This document shows, piece by piece, positions 7,858 through 16,900 of a DNA stretch of 17,318 bases. A program made the translations under genes and the position numbers. This DNA comes from Pavlovales sp. CCMP2436 (Eukaryota; Haptophyta; Pavlovophyceae; Pavlovales): positions 237,887-255,204 of the forward strand of contig MU631472.1 in the NCBI GenBank assembly GCA_026770615.1, given 5' to 3'. The first letter of the stretch is position 1; each line of letters starts with the position of its first letter. The notes beneath the pieces are model-generated. The model ran no database searches. It was given only the letters and a program-made list of their open reading frames with translations, and was not told the DNA's origin.

Positions 7858-8776
7858 CTAGCACTTCTTGGCGTTAAATTTCATTGTATAGGCAGCAAAA
7901 TAACGCTCTGTTATTCCCAGCATGGCTTGAGCTGCGCATGCGTTCTCTGCGAAAAGTGCCAAGTCGTCCATGTACGCTTGGTACTTTAGGGGGTTGCATG
8001 GCTTTTTGTGGGTGTGCCCTGGTGGTGGTGTTGGCTGGTACCCGCCCGGGTGCTTGTCCAGCTGGCGGTGTAGCATGTTCATGAACAGGCAGTATGTGAT
8101 CGGGCTGAGCGGGCAGCCTTGCTTGCAGCCCATTGTGGTAAGGACAAGGTCCTTTGATCTACCGTATTGAGTTCGCACGCTAGCCCCAGTGCACGTTTGG
8201 AGCATGCTTACTCTTCGAATGGTTTCTTTGGGGTAGCCGTGGCGCTCCATGGCCTCCCATAGTGCGTAGCGTGGGACGCCGTCAAAGGCCTTTTGGAAAT
8301 CGCACGTAATGATGTGCAGTTCCCGGCCTGTCGCCGTGGTTTCAGCTATGGCCGCCGCCATAACTGCTACGTGGCCTGAAGCCTTGCCGTTTTTTCTGGC
8401 TGCGAGCTGTTGTTCAGATAGCAGTTGCATTCTGCCTGCCGCGCCTAGCAGCTGCCCAGCGATAAAGGCTGCAGGTATTTTGTGGAGGACGCTCTGGAGG
8501 GCAAGGCCTCTATAGTTTGACAGTTTTGTGGGGTCCCCTTTTTCGTAAAAGTAGACAATTTCTGATGTGCCCAGTTGGGTTGGTAGGGTCGTTTCTTTAA
8601 TTGTGGTGTTAAGGAGATTTGTGAGGAGGGTGCGTAGCTCACCGATATCGTCGGCTTGTAGCTGTAGTTTAAGGGCGAGATATTGGACCCCGTCTAGGCC
8701 TGGCGCGCTGCGTGCCTTGCCAGTGGTGATAAGGTGGGTGAGGTCGTCTGCTGTCGCAAGTGCTTGGGCGTTTTTT
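7858..8776 (-). pseudogene. LINE ORF2: reverse transcriptase domain
   Basis: All main RT blocks are visible: APGLDGVQYLALKL, KGDPTKLSNYRGLALQSVLH, ITCDFQKAFDGVPRYALWEA (motif A Asp), GCKQGCPLSPITYCLFMN (motif B) and YQAYMDDLALFAE (motif C catalytic Asp pair). This enzyme copies the element RNA into DNA at a nicked target. The palm is intact up to the TAG at 7860-7858. Upstream, the frame is joined to the preceding region through a run of nine A (8771-8779) that requires a -1 shift. The plus-strand relative at 506-1335 has a continuous frame there, so the shift is probably a lesion. Confidence 0.9.
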
Positions 8777-9521
8777 TTTCCTCATCCAACCATTGGTCAG
8801 TCAGTGTGGTCCATTCGTTCGGTTCCTGCCATGGCATGTCCGTGGGGGGGGAGGTTGGTGGGGTTTTGCGTAGCAGGTCCCGTGTGTATTCTGTGGCTTT
8901 ACTCGTGACTTCGGCTGGCTTTGTTGTAACTTTTGCAGTTGTGGGGTGTCTGAGCATGTGCACACCCGTTTGAACGGGGCGAGGGTATAAGAGCTTCCTG
9001 GCGTTGTTGGTGGCGGCCCTGAATAGGCCTGTGTTGATGGCTTCTTGGATTCTGTCATCAGCTTCTTTGTTGGCTTTTATTCGGGCAGTTTTGCATTTGG
9101 CGTGGCATACTGCCATGCGTTTTCTGAGTTCGCTAGCGTATAGTTTTAGCTGCGGAATAGATAGATTCCTGGGCGTTGCGAGGGTGGGTCGGTAGGGTTC
9201 CCGTGCTGTTGTGTCTGCGGTTTCGTCATCAGCTGCCTTGTCGTTATTGTCTGGTGCTATTCCAAGGTGTTGGGGCAAAGTCTCTTGCCATTTGTCGGCA
9301 AATTTGCAGAATTCGCGCAGGTATGCAATCATTTTGGTTGTCGTTATGTTGTCCAGCCCCCACCAGTCATTCTGATGGTAGTGTGCCTTTCCTATGTTGA
9401 TAATGACAGCTTCTGTTATTATTAGTGCTTCATTATACCAAATTTCATCTGTGCTTGTGAGCCCGCCTCTGGGGCCCATGATGTTTTCCCGCAGGGTCGG
9501 CCTGGCTTTGGTTGTTTCCAT
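8777..9521 (-). pseudogene. LINE ORF2: region between endonuclease and RT
   Basis: A single open frame of about 245 residues. It contains NDWWGLDNITTTKMIAYLRE, then IPQLKLYASELRKRM, DDRIQEAINTGLFRAATNNA and GVHMLRHPTTAKVTTKP, all shared with the plus-strand copy at 506-1000. It is helical and basic, as is usual for the stretch before LINE RT. Entry from the endonuclease side needs a frameshift near 9460. The conserved spacing between the two copies shows it is a real part of the protein, not filler. Confidence 0.75.
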
Positions 9522-9862
9522 AGTCTAGTAGGATCTGGTTGTCCGATGGCGTCTTGGACTGTCTGGATGGTTAGTTTTGTTACTTGATCAAGTGTCGCCT
9601 GTAAGTTGTCTGAGCATGCGTGCCATTTGTTGTGGGCTGATGTTTCTGTATGGGTTCCATTTTCTATACTAGCTTCTCGTATATTGGAAGGGAGTGCAAG
9701 GAGCCAGCTTTCCAGTGCCGGGCGAATAAGCTCAACCGCTCCCTTCCGTTCTGTAGTTCACCTTGATACGGTGTGGGTGGATATGGATACTTTCGATTGA
9801 TCGTACAACACCTCCGAGTTCTTTCAGTGGTATTGTAGCTTCGATCCAGTAGTGTGCGCTGA
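9522..9862 (-). pseudogene. LINE ORF2: end of endonuclease and linker, multiply shifted
   Basis: Directly after the TGA at 9865-9863 the same frame gives SAHYWIEATIPLKELGGVV, which fits the SDH-type final motif of APE endonucleases with Asp replaced. Near 9740 the reading moves to another frame, GAVELIRPALESWLLALPSN then TETSAHNKWHACSDNLQATL, which runs to about 9480 before a further shift. Two shifts in 300 bases make this the most damaged part of ORF2. Confidence 0.55.
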
Positions 9863-10773
9863 TCAAAATTTTTCTGTGGATTCGGTGGGGACACAAATCT
9901 GCTCTAGGCGCTTAGAGTGGCGTACATATTTTTCGAGGTTTGCGTTCATAAAGAGATAGTCAATTCGCGACTTCCCCTTTTTGTACTCGTGCGTGGGCTT
10001 TGTTTCAGGGTCGAATGATCCTGGTGGTTTCTGGTTGTGTAGTCCTGGGCATCCTTCCATACAGGCTCTAAAAGCGAAAGCCTCTTCGCTGTTGTCGTTG
10101 TTTGGTGAGCCGTCATTATGTATTCTTTCGTTTGTTTCCCATACGCCATTGCCGTCCCCGCCCACGATGCGTGCGACGCCTACTCTATTGGAGCGGCCTC
10201 GGAGGTAGGGACTTAGGATGTCTAGAAATGGTTGTTTGGCTTTTGCTTCCACGGTACATAAAAACTCGTTAATTCGATTGTCTTAATTTCGCCATCCTTT
10301 GTTGCGAACGTGATATCTCCGGTAATGAAGCGTCCTGCCGCAATTTTGTCTATATCGGAGCCACGTGTGATGTTTGTGAGAGCTAGTCCTAGTTGATTGT
10401 TAATTACATTCGCCACACCTCTCCCCACAAATTCGGGGGATGGGTCATGGTACACCATAAATTCATTTCCTAGGATTGTTTGGGTGCCCTGCTTTACTTT
10501 CAGAGATGTGTCTTGGAGTAGAATTATGTCATACGGGTGGTCTCTATTTTGGGTCGTGTCTGGGGACTGTCGTAGGGCCAGTACTTCCACTTTTTTCCTC
10601 CGTAAGTCGCTTACCATGGAGCCGACGTTCCCGATTGCGAGGGTGAGCGATGTGGCTCGGTGGGCTGGGATGACTTTGGCTGGTGTTATGTTGGTTGTTA
10701 GGGGCTGCTGGACGTTGCGGTTAATACGTGTTGGCCCTGAGTTGTTGGCTTCGCCAACTCGCAGTGCTATATA
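9863..10773 (-). pseudogene. LINE ORF2: APE-type endonuclease domain
   Basis: The domain opens with LTLAIGNVGSMVSDLRRKK, then DIILLQDTS (equivalent of the LLQET block), TSFYVP, GGDGN (for GDFN) and SRIDYLFMN, a textbook APE/exonuclease III motif series. It would nick target DNA to prime reverse transcription. The first half is in one frame (10773 to about 10245) and the second, 10252 to 9863, in another, so one indel near 10245 separates them; a TGA then ends the frame before the final His motif. Glu-to-Asp in LLQD and Phe-to-Gly in GDGN are unusual and may reflect decay. Confidence 0.75.
10732..10763 (-). other. Degenerate 2A-like motif ahead of the endonuclease
   Basis: The frame reads RVGEANNSGP just before the endonuclease domain. 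2A-type ribosome-skipping peptides end D(V/I)ExNPGP, and several LINEs carry one at this place. Here the core is GEANNSGP: the proline essential for skipping is Ser and the Asp is Gly, so it should not work in this copy. It may be a non-2A family motif. Confidence 0.35.
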
Positions 10774-11484
10774 CTAGGGGCGTGGGTTAGTCCGTGCCAC
10801 TTGTGTGCCTAGGCGGCGTACATTTCTCCCATTTGCAGTGAAGTATCTTTTACGGGCGGATGGATGACTGCTTCCTATTGGGGGGGCCGAGCTGGAATGT
10901 AGGCGTCTCGCTACCCTTAGCAGTACCGTTAGGATTAAGCGTCTTTTAGAATTTGGATGGTGCTGTGATTTGATGCGGCATTGTCCTGCTCGGCGTGATA
11001 GGTCGTTAATTCTTTTTAAGGACGAATTATATTCGAAATATTGCGTGCGTGCTCGCATAGTTTCGCGTTGGTTGCGATTTGGTCGGTGGGCTGCAGATGG
11101 GCAGGAGCTTATTATAGTGTGTATTCCCAGTTGGTTGTTTTGTCTCGCGTGCCGTCTTATAGCCACGCCCCGAGCCCTTGCCGATTCCTAGTTTAACCCG
11201 GATTTTAGCGCGTGGTTACGGGCATCCCGACCTAACCGGGTTGCTGTTTTGTGTCTAGCTGCTTTAGCAATGGCGTGTGCCCTCCACTTGTCTGCCGCTA
11301 TTTGGCGCAAGGATGCGATTCTTATTTGTGTCGTGGTTGGGCTGTCATCCGCCGTGTAGGGTGCTACCCTTTTGATGATTAGTCTCATTGTTGCTATTGC
11401 TATTGTTGCTACTGAGGCTAGCGTCAGGTACAATCTTTGTTTGATCGTTCCCCCCTTTGTTGTGTCTGAGTTGTTGTGTTTCAT
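10774..11484 (-). pseudogene. LINE ORF2: basic N-terminal region
   Basis: From ATG 11484-11482 a frame runs in register with the endonuclease, broken only by TAG at 11190-11188 and TAG at 10776-10774. It codes for about 236 residues rich in Arg, Ala, Thr and Ser (for example AADKWRAHAIAKAARHKTAT, then RKRYFTANGRNVRRL). I see no finger or known domain. Its basic nature suggests nucleic-acid binding. Register with the endonuclease is the main reason to count it as ORF2 rather than spacer. Confidence 0.5.
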
Positions 11485-11636
11485 GAGCACGATTTTTTCC
11501 CTGTGGCCTGCCTGCAGCTAGACCGGTGACTGTGTGTCTGTGTCTGCTAGTAGAATGTGATACTCTGCCCGTTTGTATATATGCGCGTAATTATATTTAT
11601 TTCACTCGAGGGTGGCGGTTTCCTTGTCTCTACTGT
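11485..11636 (-). other. ORF1/ORF2 junction of the LINE
   Basis: About 63 bases separate a TAG at 11549-11547, the likely end of ORF1 once the fold-back element is ignored, from the ORF2 ATG. From the fold-back edge at 11636 to that TAG the ORF1 frame is open. The stretch from about 11580 to 11600 is AT-rich. No other gene is seen. Confidence 0.4.
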
Positions 11637-11791
11637 CCGGCTCTTAGAAAGCCCCGCAGGGCCCCCGGGGGCCCCGCCGGAGGCGCCTATGTGACTAACA
11701 TATAACTAACTTGTCACATAGCCCGGGGGCCCACGGGGCCCCACGGATACCGCGGATAATCCCCGTACGTTACGCCTTTTCTAAGAGCCGG
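11637..11791. mobile_element. 155-bp fold-back (MITE-like) element inserted in the LINE
   Basis: Perfect 14-bp terminal inverted repeats CCGGCTCTTAGAAA lie at 11637-11650 and 11778-11791. An inner inverted pair, CTATGTGAC and GTCACATAG, surrounds a short AT-rich loop; between inner and outer arms are GC-rich blocks (CCCCCGGGGG types). The flanks are TCTACTGT (11629-11636) and TCTATTGT (11792-11799), an 8-bp direct repeat with one transition, fitting a target-site duplication. The 8-bp size suggests a hAT-type mover, although the ends do not start CAGGG. It supplies a premature stop to LINE ORF1 at 11772-11770, so it arrived after the LINE. It encodes nothing. Confidence 0.75.
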
Positions 11792-12825
11792 TCTATTGTG
11801 CCCCCTTTTGGGCTAGCCCTTCTGGGAGCTTGTCTATTGCGGTCATTAGTCGGTTTTATCATGCTATAAAGTTTGGTTACTATATGTGTGTCCAGCGGTG
11901 TCCACTGGTTGGGTGTGGCTTTGGAGCAGGCTGGTCTGGCGAGGAGTGCTCTTTGCTGACTGAGGTCAGGGCGGCGAGGGGCATGCGTGTTATGCGTTTT
12001 TTTTTGGATGCAGATTGGGTCGCGTGGGCGTGCAGTGGCGCCCGTGTCTAACTGTTGGCTTAGAAGCGGCGTTTTTTGAGTCCGTGAGCCGTGGGGCGGG
12101 GGCGGTCGTCCGGATGCATCGCCTTGAGCAGGTCGATCAGTGGGGTGCGTTGGGGCAGGGTCCCATCTGTAGGGGGCGCGGGGCTCTGCCGTCCTTGTGG
12201 GCAGGTAGGTCCCCTCGGACAGATCTGTTATTTGTTGCTCTGTCTCTGTGTCAGGTCCCCATGGGTGACTCTCGGTCCCTTCCACGTGGTTACAGCCGCG
12301 CCCTCAAGAGGGTTCCTCCAATGGGTTTAATAGAAGTCTGTCCGTATCAGTTTGGAGGAGTCCTGACCTCGCGGGTGCCACGTTCTCCTTAGTGGCGGAG
12401 GTTCTTATGAACGATTCAGTCGTTTGTTGGTCCGTCCCTGTGCGGGTTTCCCTTGGGTTCTCAGGCCTCTCCACATGGTTACAGCCATGCCACCTTTGTT
12501 TGGTTGCCACCAAGAGGTTCACTAGCCTCTCGGATCGGAGAAGTCCTGTCGTCGCCATCGCCGTGTTCTCCTTGGCGTGTTGCGACGGGTGCTCCTTGCT
12601 CTGGTGTAGTGGCGAGGGCTGGTCCTCGTCGTCAATCGGCTCGTCTCCGCAGAGAGTCCTTGAGCGATGCGGTGTAGCTGTAGCTTCCGCGGGGGTGCTC
12701 GTCTCATGGCTCACGGCGCTGCGTGGGGTGGTGCGCTGGGCTGTCTGGTCGTCGCGTGTGGTTGACGGCCGGTGGTCATTGTCGTCGGGTTCCAGGCCCT
12801 CGCCGCAGCGGGTTGGGAAGCGCAT
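11792..12825 (-). pseudogene. LINE ORF1 with internal tandem repeats
   Basis: A single frame from about 12825 into the fold-back element, broken only by a TGA at 12306-12304. The product is rich in Thr, Arg, Pro, Glu and Ser and lacks the CCHC knuckles common in ORF1 proteins. Two diverged units of about 60 residues are recognisable: KENVAPARSGLLQ...GCNHVEGTE...TETEQQITD and KENTAMATTGLLR...GCNHVERPE...TGTDQQTTES. ORF1 proteins usually bind element RNA; that role is assumed here from position only. Removing the fold-back element and one duplication copy leaves the frame open to the TAG at 11549-11547. The start is not certain, as no strong ATG context marks it. Confidence 0.55.
12225..12600. 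repeat. About 185-bp degenerate tandem duplication in LINE ORF1
   Basis: TCCACGTGGTTACAGCC at 12281 recurs as TCCACATGGTTACAGCC at 12470. GGAGGAGTCCTG at 12354 recurs as GGAGAAGTCCTG at 12537, each followed by a matching GTTCTCCTT block. Offsets of 183-189 show small indels between the units. Confidence 0.7.
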
Positions 12826-13246
12826 TCTCTGCTCGCTCCTACGCCAAAACGACGTCCACCATCGTTAACCAGCGGTGTGGGTTGGTGCGTACGCCACTCT
12901 CGTCCAGGACGGTCTTCTGCGGGTGTGTGCCCGCACGGGGGAGACGCGAGGAGAATAAGCCTTCGTCCGAGGACTACAAGGTGGGCCTCGACTTGCTGAC
13001 TTTGGGGGAGAAGAACAAGCCTTTCCTCGCCCTCAACAAGCCTACGTGCGAGAACATCGAGTCTTCATGCTTTCTCAACAAGCCTTTCAGGGTTCAGAAC
13101 AAGCCGAGGCAGACTGAGCGAGCAGCTCCGACGACTGTGTGGTTCATAGTTATATGCTGCCGCGGGCGCGCTATTGAAATGTACAAAAAGCCATCATCCC
13201 AGATAGAATGGGCATCCGGGCGAACTACTTTCTGTCACCCCAGGGT
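12826..13246. other. LINE 5' flank or leader with an NKP heptad array
   Basis: No confident gene. On the plus strand a frame open to 13301 contains five AA(T/C)AAGCC motifs at 12954, 13014, 13035, 13077 and 13098. The spacings are 60, 21, 42 and 21 bases, all multiples of three, and read as NKPFLAL-NKPTCEN-IESSCFL-NKPFRVQ-NKP. It may be a short repeat protein or, read as DNA, a cluster of AGGCTTGTT boxes on the minus strand upstream of the LINE. Which is right cannot be told from this sequence. Confidence 0.4.
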
Positions 13247-13273
13247 CGACAGAACTAGGGCCCAGTTCTGTCG
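13247..13273. repeat. Perfect 10-bp inverted repeat
   Basis: CGACAGAACT at 13247-13256 pairs perfectly with 13264-13273 around a 7-base loop AGGGCCC, itself nearly palindromic. Function unknown; it could be a protein site or a small element end. Confidence 0.6.
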
Positions 13274-13617
13274 GCCGAACGTGCGGGCCGGAGGTAGCTA
13301 AACGGAAGCCGGCGCCTACTAAGTACCGCTTAAACCGGGGGTCTCCCACACCTAGAACCGGATAAGAGTCAAACGGGCGTTCGCTAGTATTAGCATTTCT
13401 CTTATTTAAAATTGCGAGCAGAGCGCGTGCAGCTGGGAACCCACTTGGAGCGGCAATGAGGCCAAGCGCGCTAATCCGCTTCGACCACGGACCAGGGGAG
13501 TCTTTCGACTGTGCCCCAAGTCAGTATCTGACTGACCCCATGCCGGCAAATGCCAACGCATAAAAAAAGGGCGCTTGGGACCCGGCGGACGAATTTCTTC
13601 CTTGCCGCCGGATCATC
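13274..13617 (+). promoter_or_regulatory. Possible promoter and leader of the Furry-like gene
   Basis: No ORF of note. CATAAAAAAAGG at 13559-13570 could serve as a TATA-like box. A small perfect hairpin AGTCAG-TAT-CTGACT lies at 13519-13533. The first well-placed ATG is at 13618 in the context CATCATGGCGG, with G at +4. The distance fits a core promoter, but nothing else proves it. Confidence 0.25.
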
Positions 13618-13949
13618 ATGGCGGATGCTCCCCCCTCGCCGCTCATCTTTTGGACGTTATTTGTGCATTTTTAAAAAGGCCGGTCGCAATTGAAAAGGGC
13701 GCGCTGTCGTCGTCGTCGTGTGGCCTGGGTGTCTGATGCGCGGTGCGTCGGCTACAATGTGCCGAACGTTGCCTATTAAACAGGCCAAAAAGCTGGTTAA
13801 ATAGGCTCAGCAGGGGTTTGTTTAGCCGCATGATTTTCTTTTCGCTTCCGAACGCTTTGAATTAGAAATGCTATTACATTTAATATTTTGTCGACCCTAG
13901 AACCCACCTGGAGGGAGTAAAGGACGCTCCTCTTTCCCGGCGAGGGGGG
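13618..13949 (+). other. Possible short first exon and intron; inverted NKP-like motifs
   Basis: ATG 13618 opens MADAPPSPLIFW before an in-frame stop. A split using GTTATT near 13656 and the acceptor CCCTAG at 13900 would join it in phase to the open frame upstream of 13950, but the donor is weak. On the minus strand 13765-13830 reads LNKPLLSLFNQLFGLFNRQ, a repeat like the NKP array at 12954-13105 but inverted; the same bases form an imperfect hairpin (CCTATTAAAC with GTTAAATAGG). Confidence 0.25.
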
Positions 13950-16900
13950 ATGAGCGGCGGCGCGAGAGGGTTGGCGCCGTGGCACAGGCGTGGGCCTGCA
14001 CAGGGGAGCGCGGCGGCAACGCACTTGGGCACGGCCTCGGCTACGATCCGGCTCGAGCACACGCGCTCACTCGCCTTCCTGAACGACGCCTTTGCGCAGC
14101 TCGAAGCTCTGTTGCTTGCGCGCACGCCGCGGGCCGACGGCGTCTCGACGGTGCCGCCACCGCGCCCGGAGGGTGGTGGCCGCGCGCCGTCGGCGCTGGC
14201 GCCGCCTCTCGACGCGCGTCGCGCGTGCCTCGATCGCGCCGCGCTGTGCGACGATAACGAGTTGCGCACGCAGGGCCAACTGCTGCAGCGATGGCTGTCG
14301 CACTTCCGCACCGACCTCACGCCGGTCATCTCCGAACACCTCGTCGCCGTCGCTGTCTCGATGCGCGAGCGGATCGGCCCGGTGGACGTGCAGCCGGCGG
14401 CGCGCGTGATGCGCGGCTCGGCGCAGATGCACGCGCCCTCCGAGCGTCAGATGCAGCTGCAGCTGGTGCTTCTGTTCGTGCTGCAGGCTGTCCTCGGCTT
14501 GCTCCAGCACACGGGCGGCCGAGACCCCCTCTCGGTCTCGCTCGTGCCCTTCTCCGTGCTCGACTTCTGCTTCGAGCAGATCGGCCCGTCCCACCTGCCC
14601 GTGGTGCGTGAGACGGCCAGTCGTTGCGTCGGCCTACTCGCGCGCGCCGCGGGGCACCTCGTCGTCGCGGTGAAGCTGTACGCCGCGCGCCTCGAGAAGG
14701 TGCGCGCCTCCGAGCACCAGCGCGAGTTTGCGCCCTATCAGCGGGCGACGTGCGTGCTGCCGTTCGGCTGGGCCGAGGGCGAGGGCGGCGCCTCCGCCAC
14801 ACTCGACTACCTGCGCGCGCTCTCGGCCGCGATGGGCCGGATCGAGCGGCGCGTGCTGCGGACGGAGGTCTGCTCGTCGCTCGACAAGCAGCTGCGCCGC
14901 CTGCTCGCGCGCACGGAGGGCTCTGCCTGGTTTGCGTTCGAGGCGCGGGGCGGCAAGCCGCTCGCCGAGTTCTGGGCGCTCTTCGGCGCGATCCACGCGC
15001 ACGTGCTGCGCTGGGCGCGGAAGGCGCGGCACGCCCCCTTCTGCTTCGATCTCGCCGCCTCGATGCTCTGCCTCGGCGACCCCCCCTTCTTCGTCAAGCA
15101 GCGCAAAGAGGTGCTCGGTGCGCTCGTCGCGCGCATCAAGAAGGAGGGCGTGGGCGGCCGCGCGATGCAGCGGCTGCTGCGCTGCCTGCGCGAACTGCCC
15201 CACCCGCTGCTCGCCGCCGAGCCCGCCGGCGTCTCGGACGCGCTCGACAAGCTGTGGCTGCAGCTCCTGCCGCGCAAGTCGGGCTTCTCCTCCAACGAGC
15301 TTCCCGCGGCCGACGCCAAGATGGCGACGGCCGTGCTCGCCGAGGTGGGGCGCGTGCAGCCCGAAGGCGCGCTGCACATCGCCTTCGACGTGATCCGCGC
15401 GCAGCCGAGCGCCTACGCCGTCGAGGCGCGCGCCGCTGTCCTCGCCGCGCTGCCGCTGCTCGCGCGCGACCCCGCGGCCGCCGCGGCGCTTGCCGCGCGC
15501 GCCGAGGCGCTTGCCACCGCCGTGCTGCCGCTCATCGCCGACCAGACGGCCGAGCTACTCCTCTGCGCCGCCGTGGCGTGCGCGCCGCTCTTCGGGCCGC
15601 TCCCCACGGCCACCGCCGAGTCGCACCTCGTGGCGCGGCTCTGCCGCTTCGCCGCGGCGGGCGCCGGCGCGCCCGGCGGCTGCTCCGTCGCGCACGCCGC
15701 GTCGCTCGCGCTGCTCGCGCGGCTGCCGAGCTGCGACCGCGCCGCCGCGCTGCAGACGTGCGCCACGCTGCTCGAGCGGCTCGCGCGCGCGTCGGGCGTC
15801 GACGACGACGAGCTCTCGCTGGCCTTTTCACTCATCAGGGACGCGCTCGGCGACGTTGCGGCGCGCGCGCGCGTGTCGGGCGGGGCGGCGACGTCCGCGG
15901 CGGAGCCGCCCACGGGGCCCACGCGGAGCGGCGCGGGCGGCAGGCTGGGCGGCAGGCTGGTGGGGTTCGTGGCGGACGGGCCCGTGGGCCCAGAGGAAGC
16001 GCAGGCGTGGGTGCAGCTGCGGTACAACTTCCTTTCTTTCTTCTTCATCTACATTTTTTTTCTTTGTTTTTTTCTTCTAATTTTTTAATACTGATATTAA
16101 TTTTTATAATAACAGGCTGCGTACGGAGGGCATCGCGATCGCGTGGGCGCATCACCCCAAACCGTGGGCGGCCGTCGAGGTAAGATTTTTTTTTTTTAGT
16201 AGTAGTAATTCTTTTAGCGTCCCCAACTTGCAGCACGAAAGCGAACAGGCGGCACCTAGCACGCCCTCTCGAAGACCTCTCCGCCACTGACCAATTCGGC
16301 ATCAAGACAGACACTGACAAACAGTTAACACCCCCCCCTCCCCTCCCCTCCCCCCTCCCCCCAGGCCTTTGAGCTGCTGCAGGTGGCAGCCGACGGCGGC
16401 ATTGCGCTCCTCGAGGGCCCGGCCGCCGCGCGCAGTCTTTCGCTCGCTCGCGCGCTTCGTGCAGCCGACGTGTCCGAGCGTGCGCAGGCGACGGCGGCCG
16501 CCGCGTTCGCTGCTGCCGAGGCGGGGGCGTCCGTTGACGGCGATGACGCTCGCAGCTCTATAGGGGGCCACGTGGGTAGCTCTGCTGGCGGCGGCCGCTT
16601 GTCCACTGGCGCGCAGGTAACTATCCTCGTTTTTTTTGTTTTTTTTCGCGTTCCGCCCGAGGGCGCACGAGTCTGGCATCCTACTGCTTTTGATTCTTCT
16701 CATGTTATCGTACTATAAACTACTTTTGCCAAGTACGAACGGCATGACCCGCGCCAATAATCATCATCATTATTTTATTATTTTATTATTATTTGTATTT
16801 AACTTCAGGCGCCTCCCCTCCGCTCACACCGCTCGCGCGAGTGGCTACCCACACTCGCCGACGCGAGCAGCGACGTGGCAGCGACTGTGGAGGAGGAGGA

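Larger units (their letters stand above)
4020..12825 (-). mobile_element. Non-LTR retrotransposon (LINE), nearly full length, inactive
   Basis: In element orientation the parts are ORF1 (12825 to about 11547), ORF2 starting at ATG 11484-11482, a 2A-like motif, APE endonuclease, RT, RNase H, zinc finger and proline-rich tail ending at 4020. The RNase H after RT points to the I/R1/Tad/L1-with-RNase-H side of LINEs; the exact clade cannot be fixed by eye. In-frame stops are seen at 12304 (TGA), 11188 and 10774 (TAG), 9863 (TGA), 7858 (TAG) and 6646 (TAA). Frameshifts lie near 10245, 9740, 9460, 8775 and 5490. A second, truncated relative lies at 506-1335. Outer ends and target-site duplication were not identified. 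Confidence 0.85.

Noticed and set aside
2305..12306. Alternative genetic code with TGA or TAG read as sense
   Set aside because: In-frame stops in the window include TGA, TAG and TAA, they occur with frameshifts, and the Sel1 and Furry-like frames use TGG for Trp. Decay explains them.
12950..13110. CRISPR array
   Set aside because: The repeats are 8-9 bases with uneven spacing in multiples of 21, without long conserved repeats; the host is eukaryotic.
13260..13620. tRNA-derived SINE or small structural RNA
   Set aside because: No A-box or B-box pair and no cloverleaf could be drawn, only short hairpins.
13950..16183. Long ORFs antisense or shifted within the Furry-like exon (e.g. 14624-16183 plus, 14634-15377 minus)
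   Set aside because: They are Arg/Ala-rich shadows caused by high GC and have no family resemblance.
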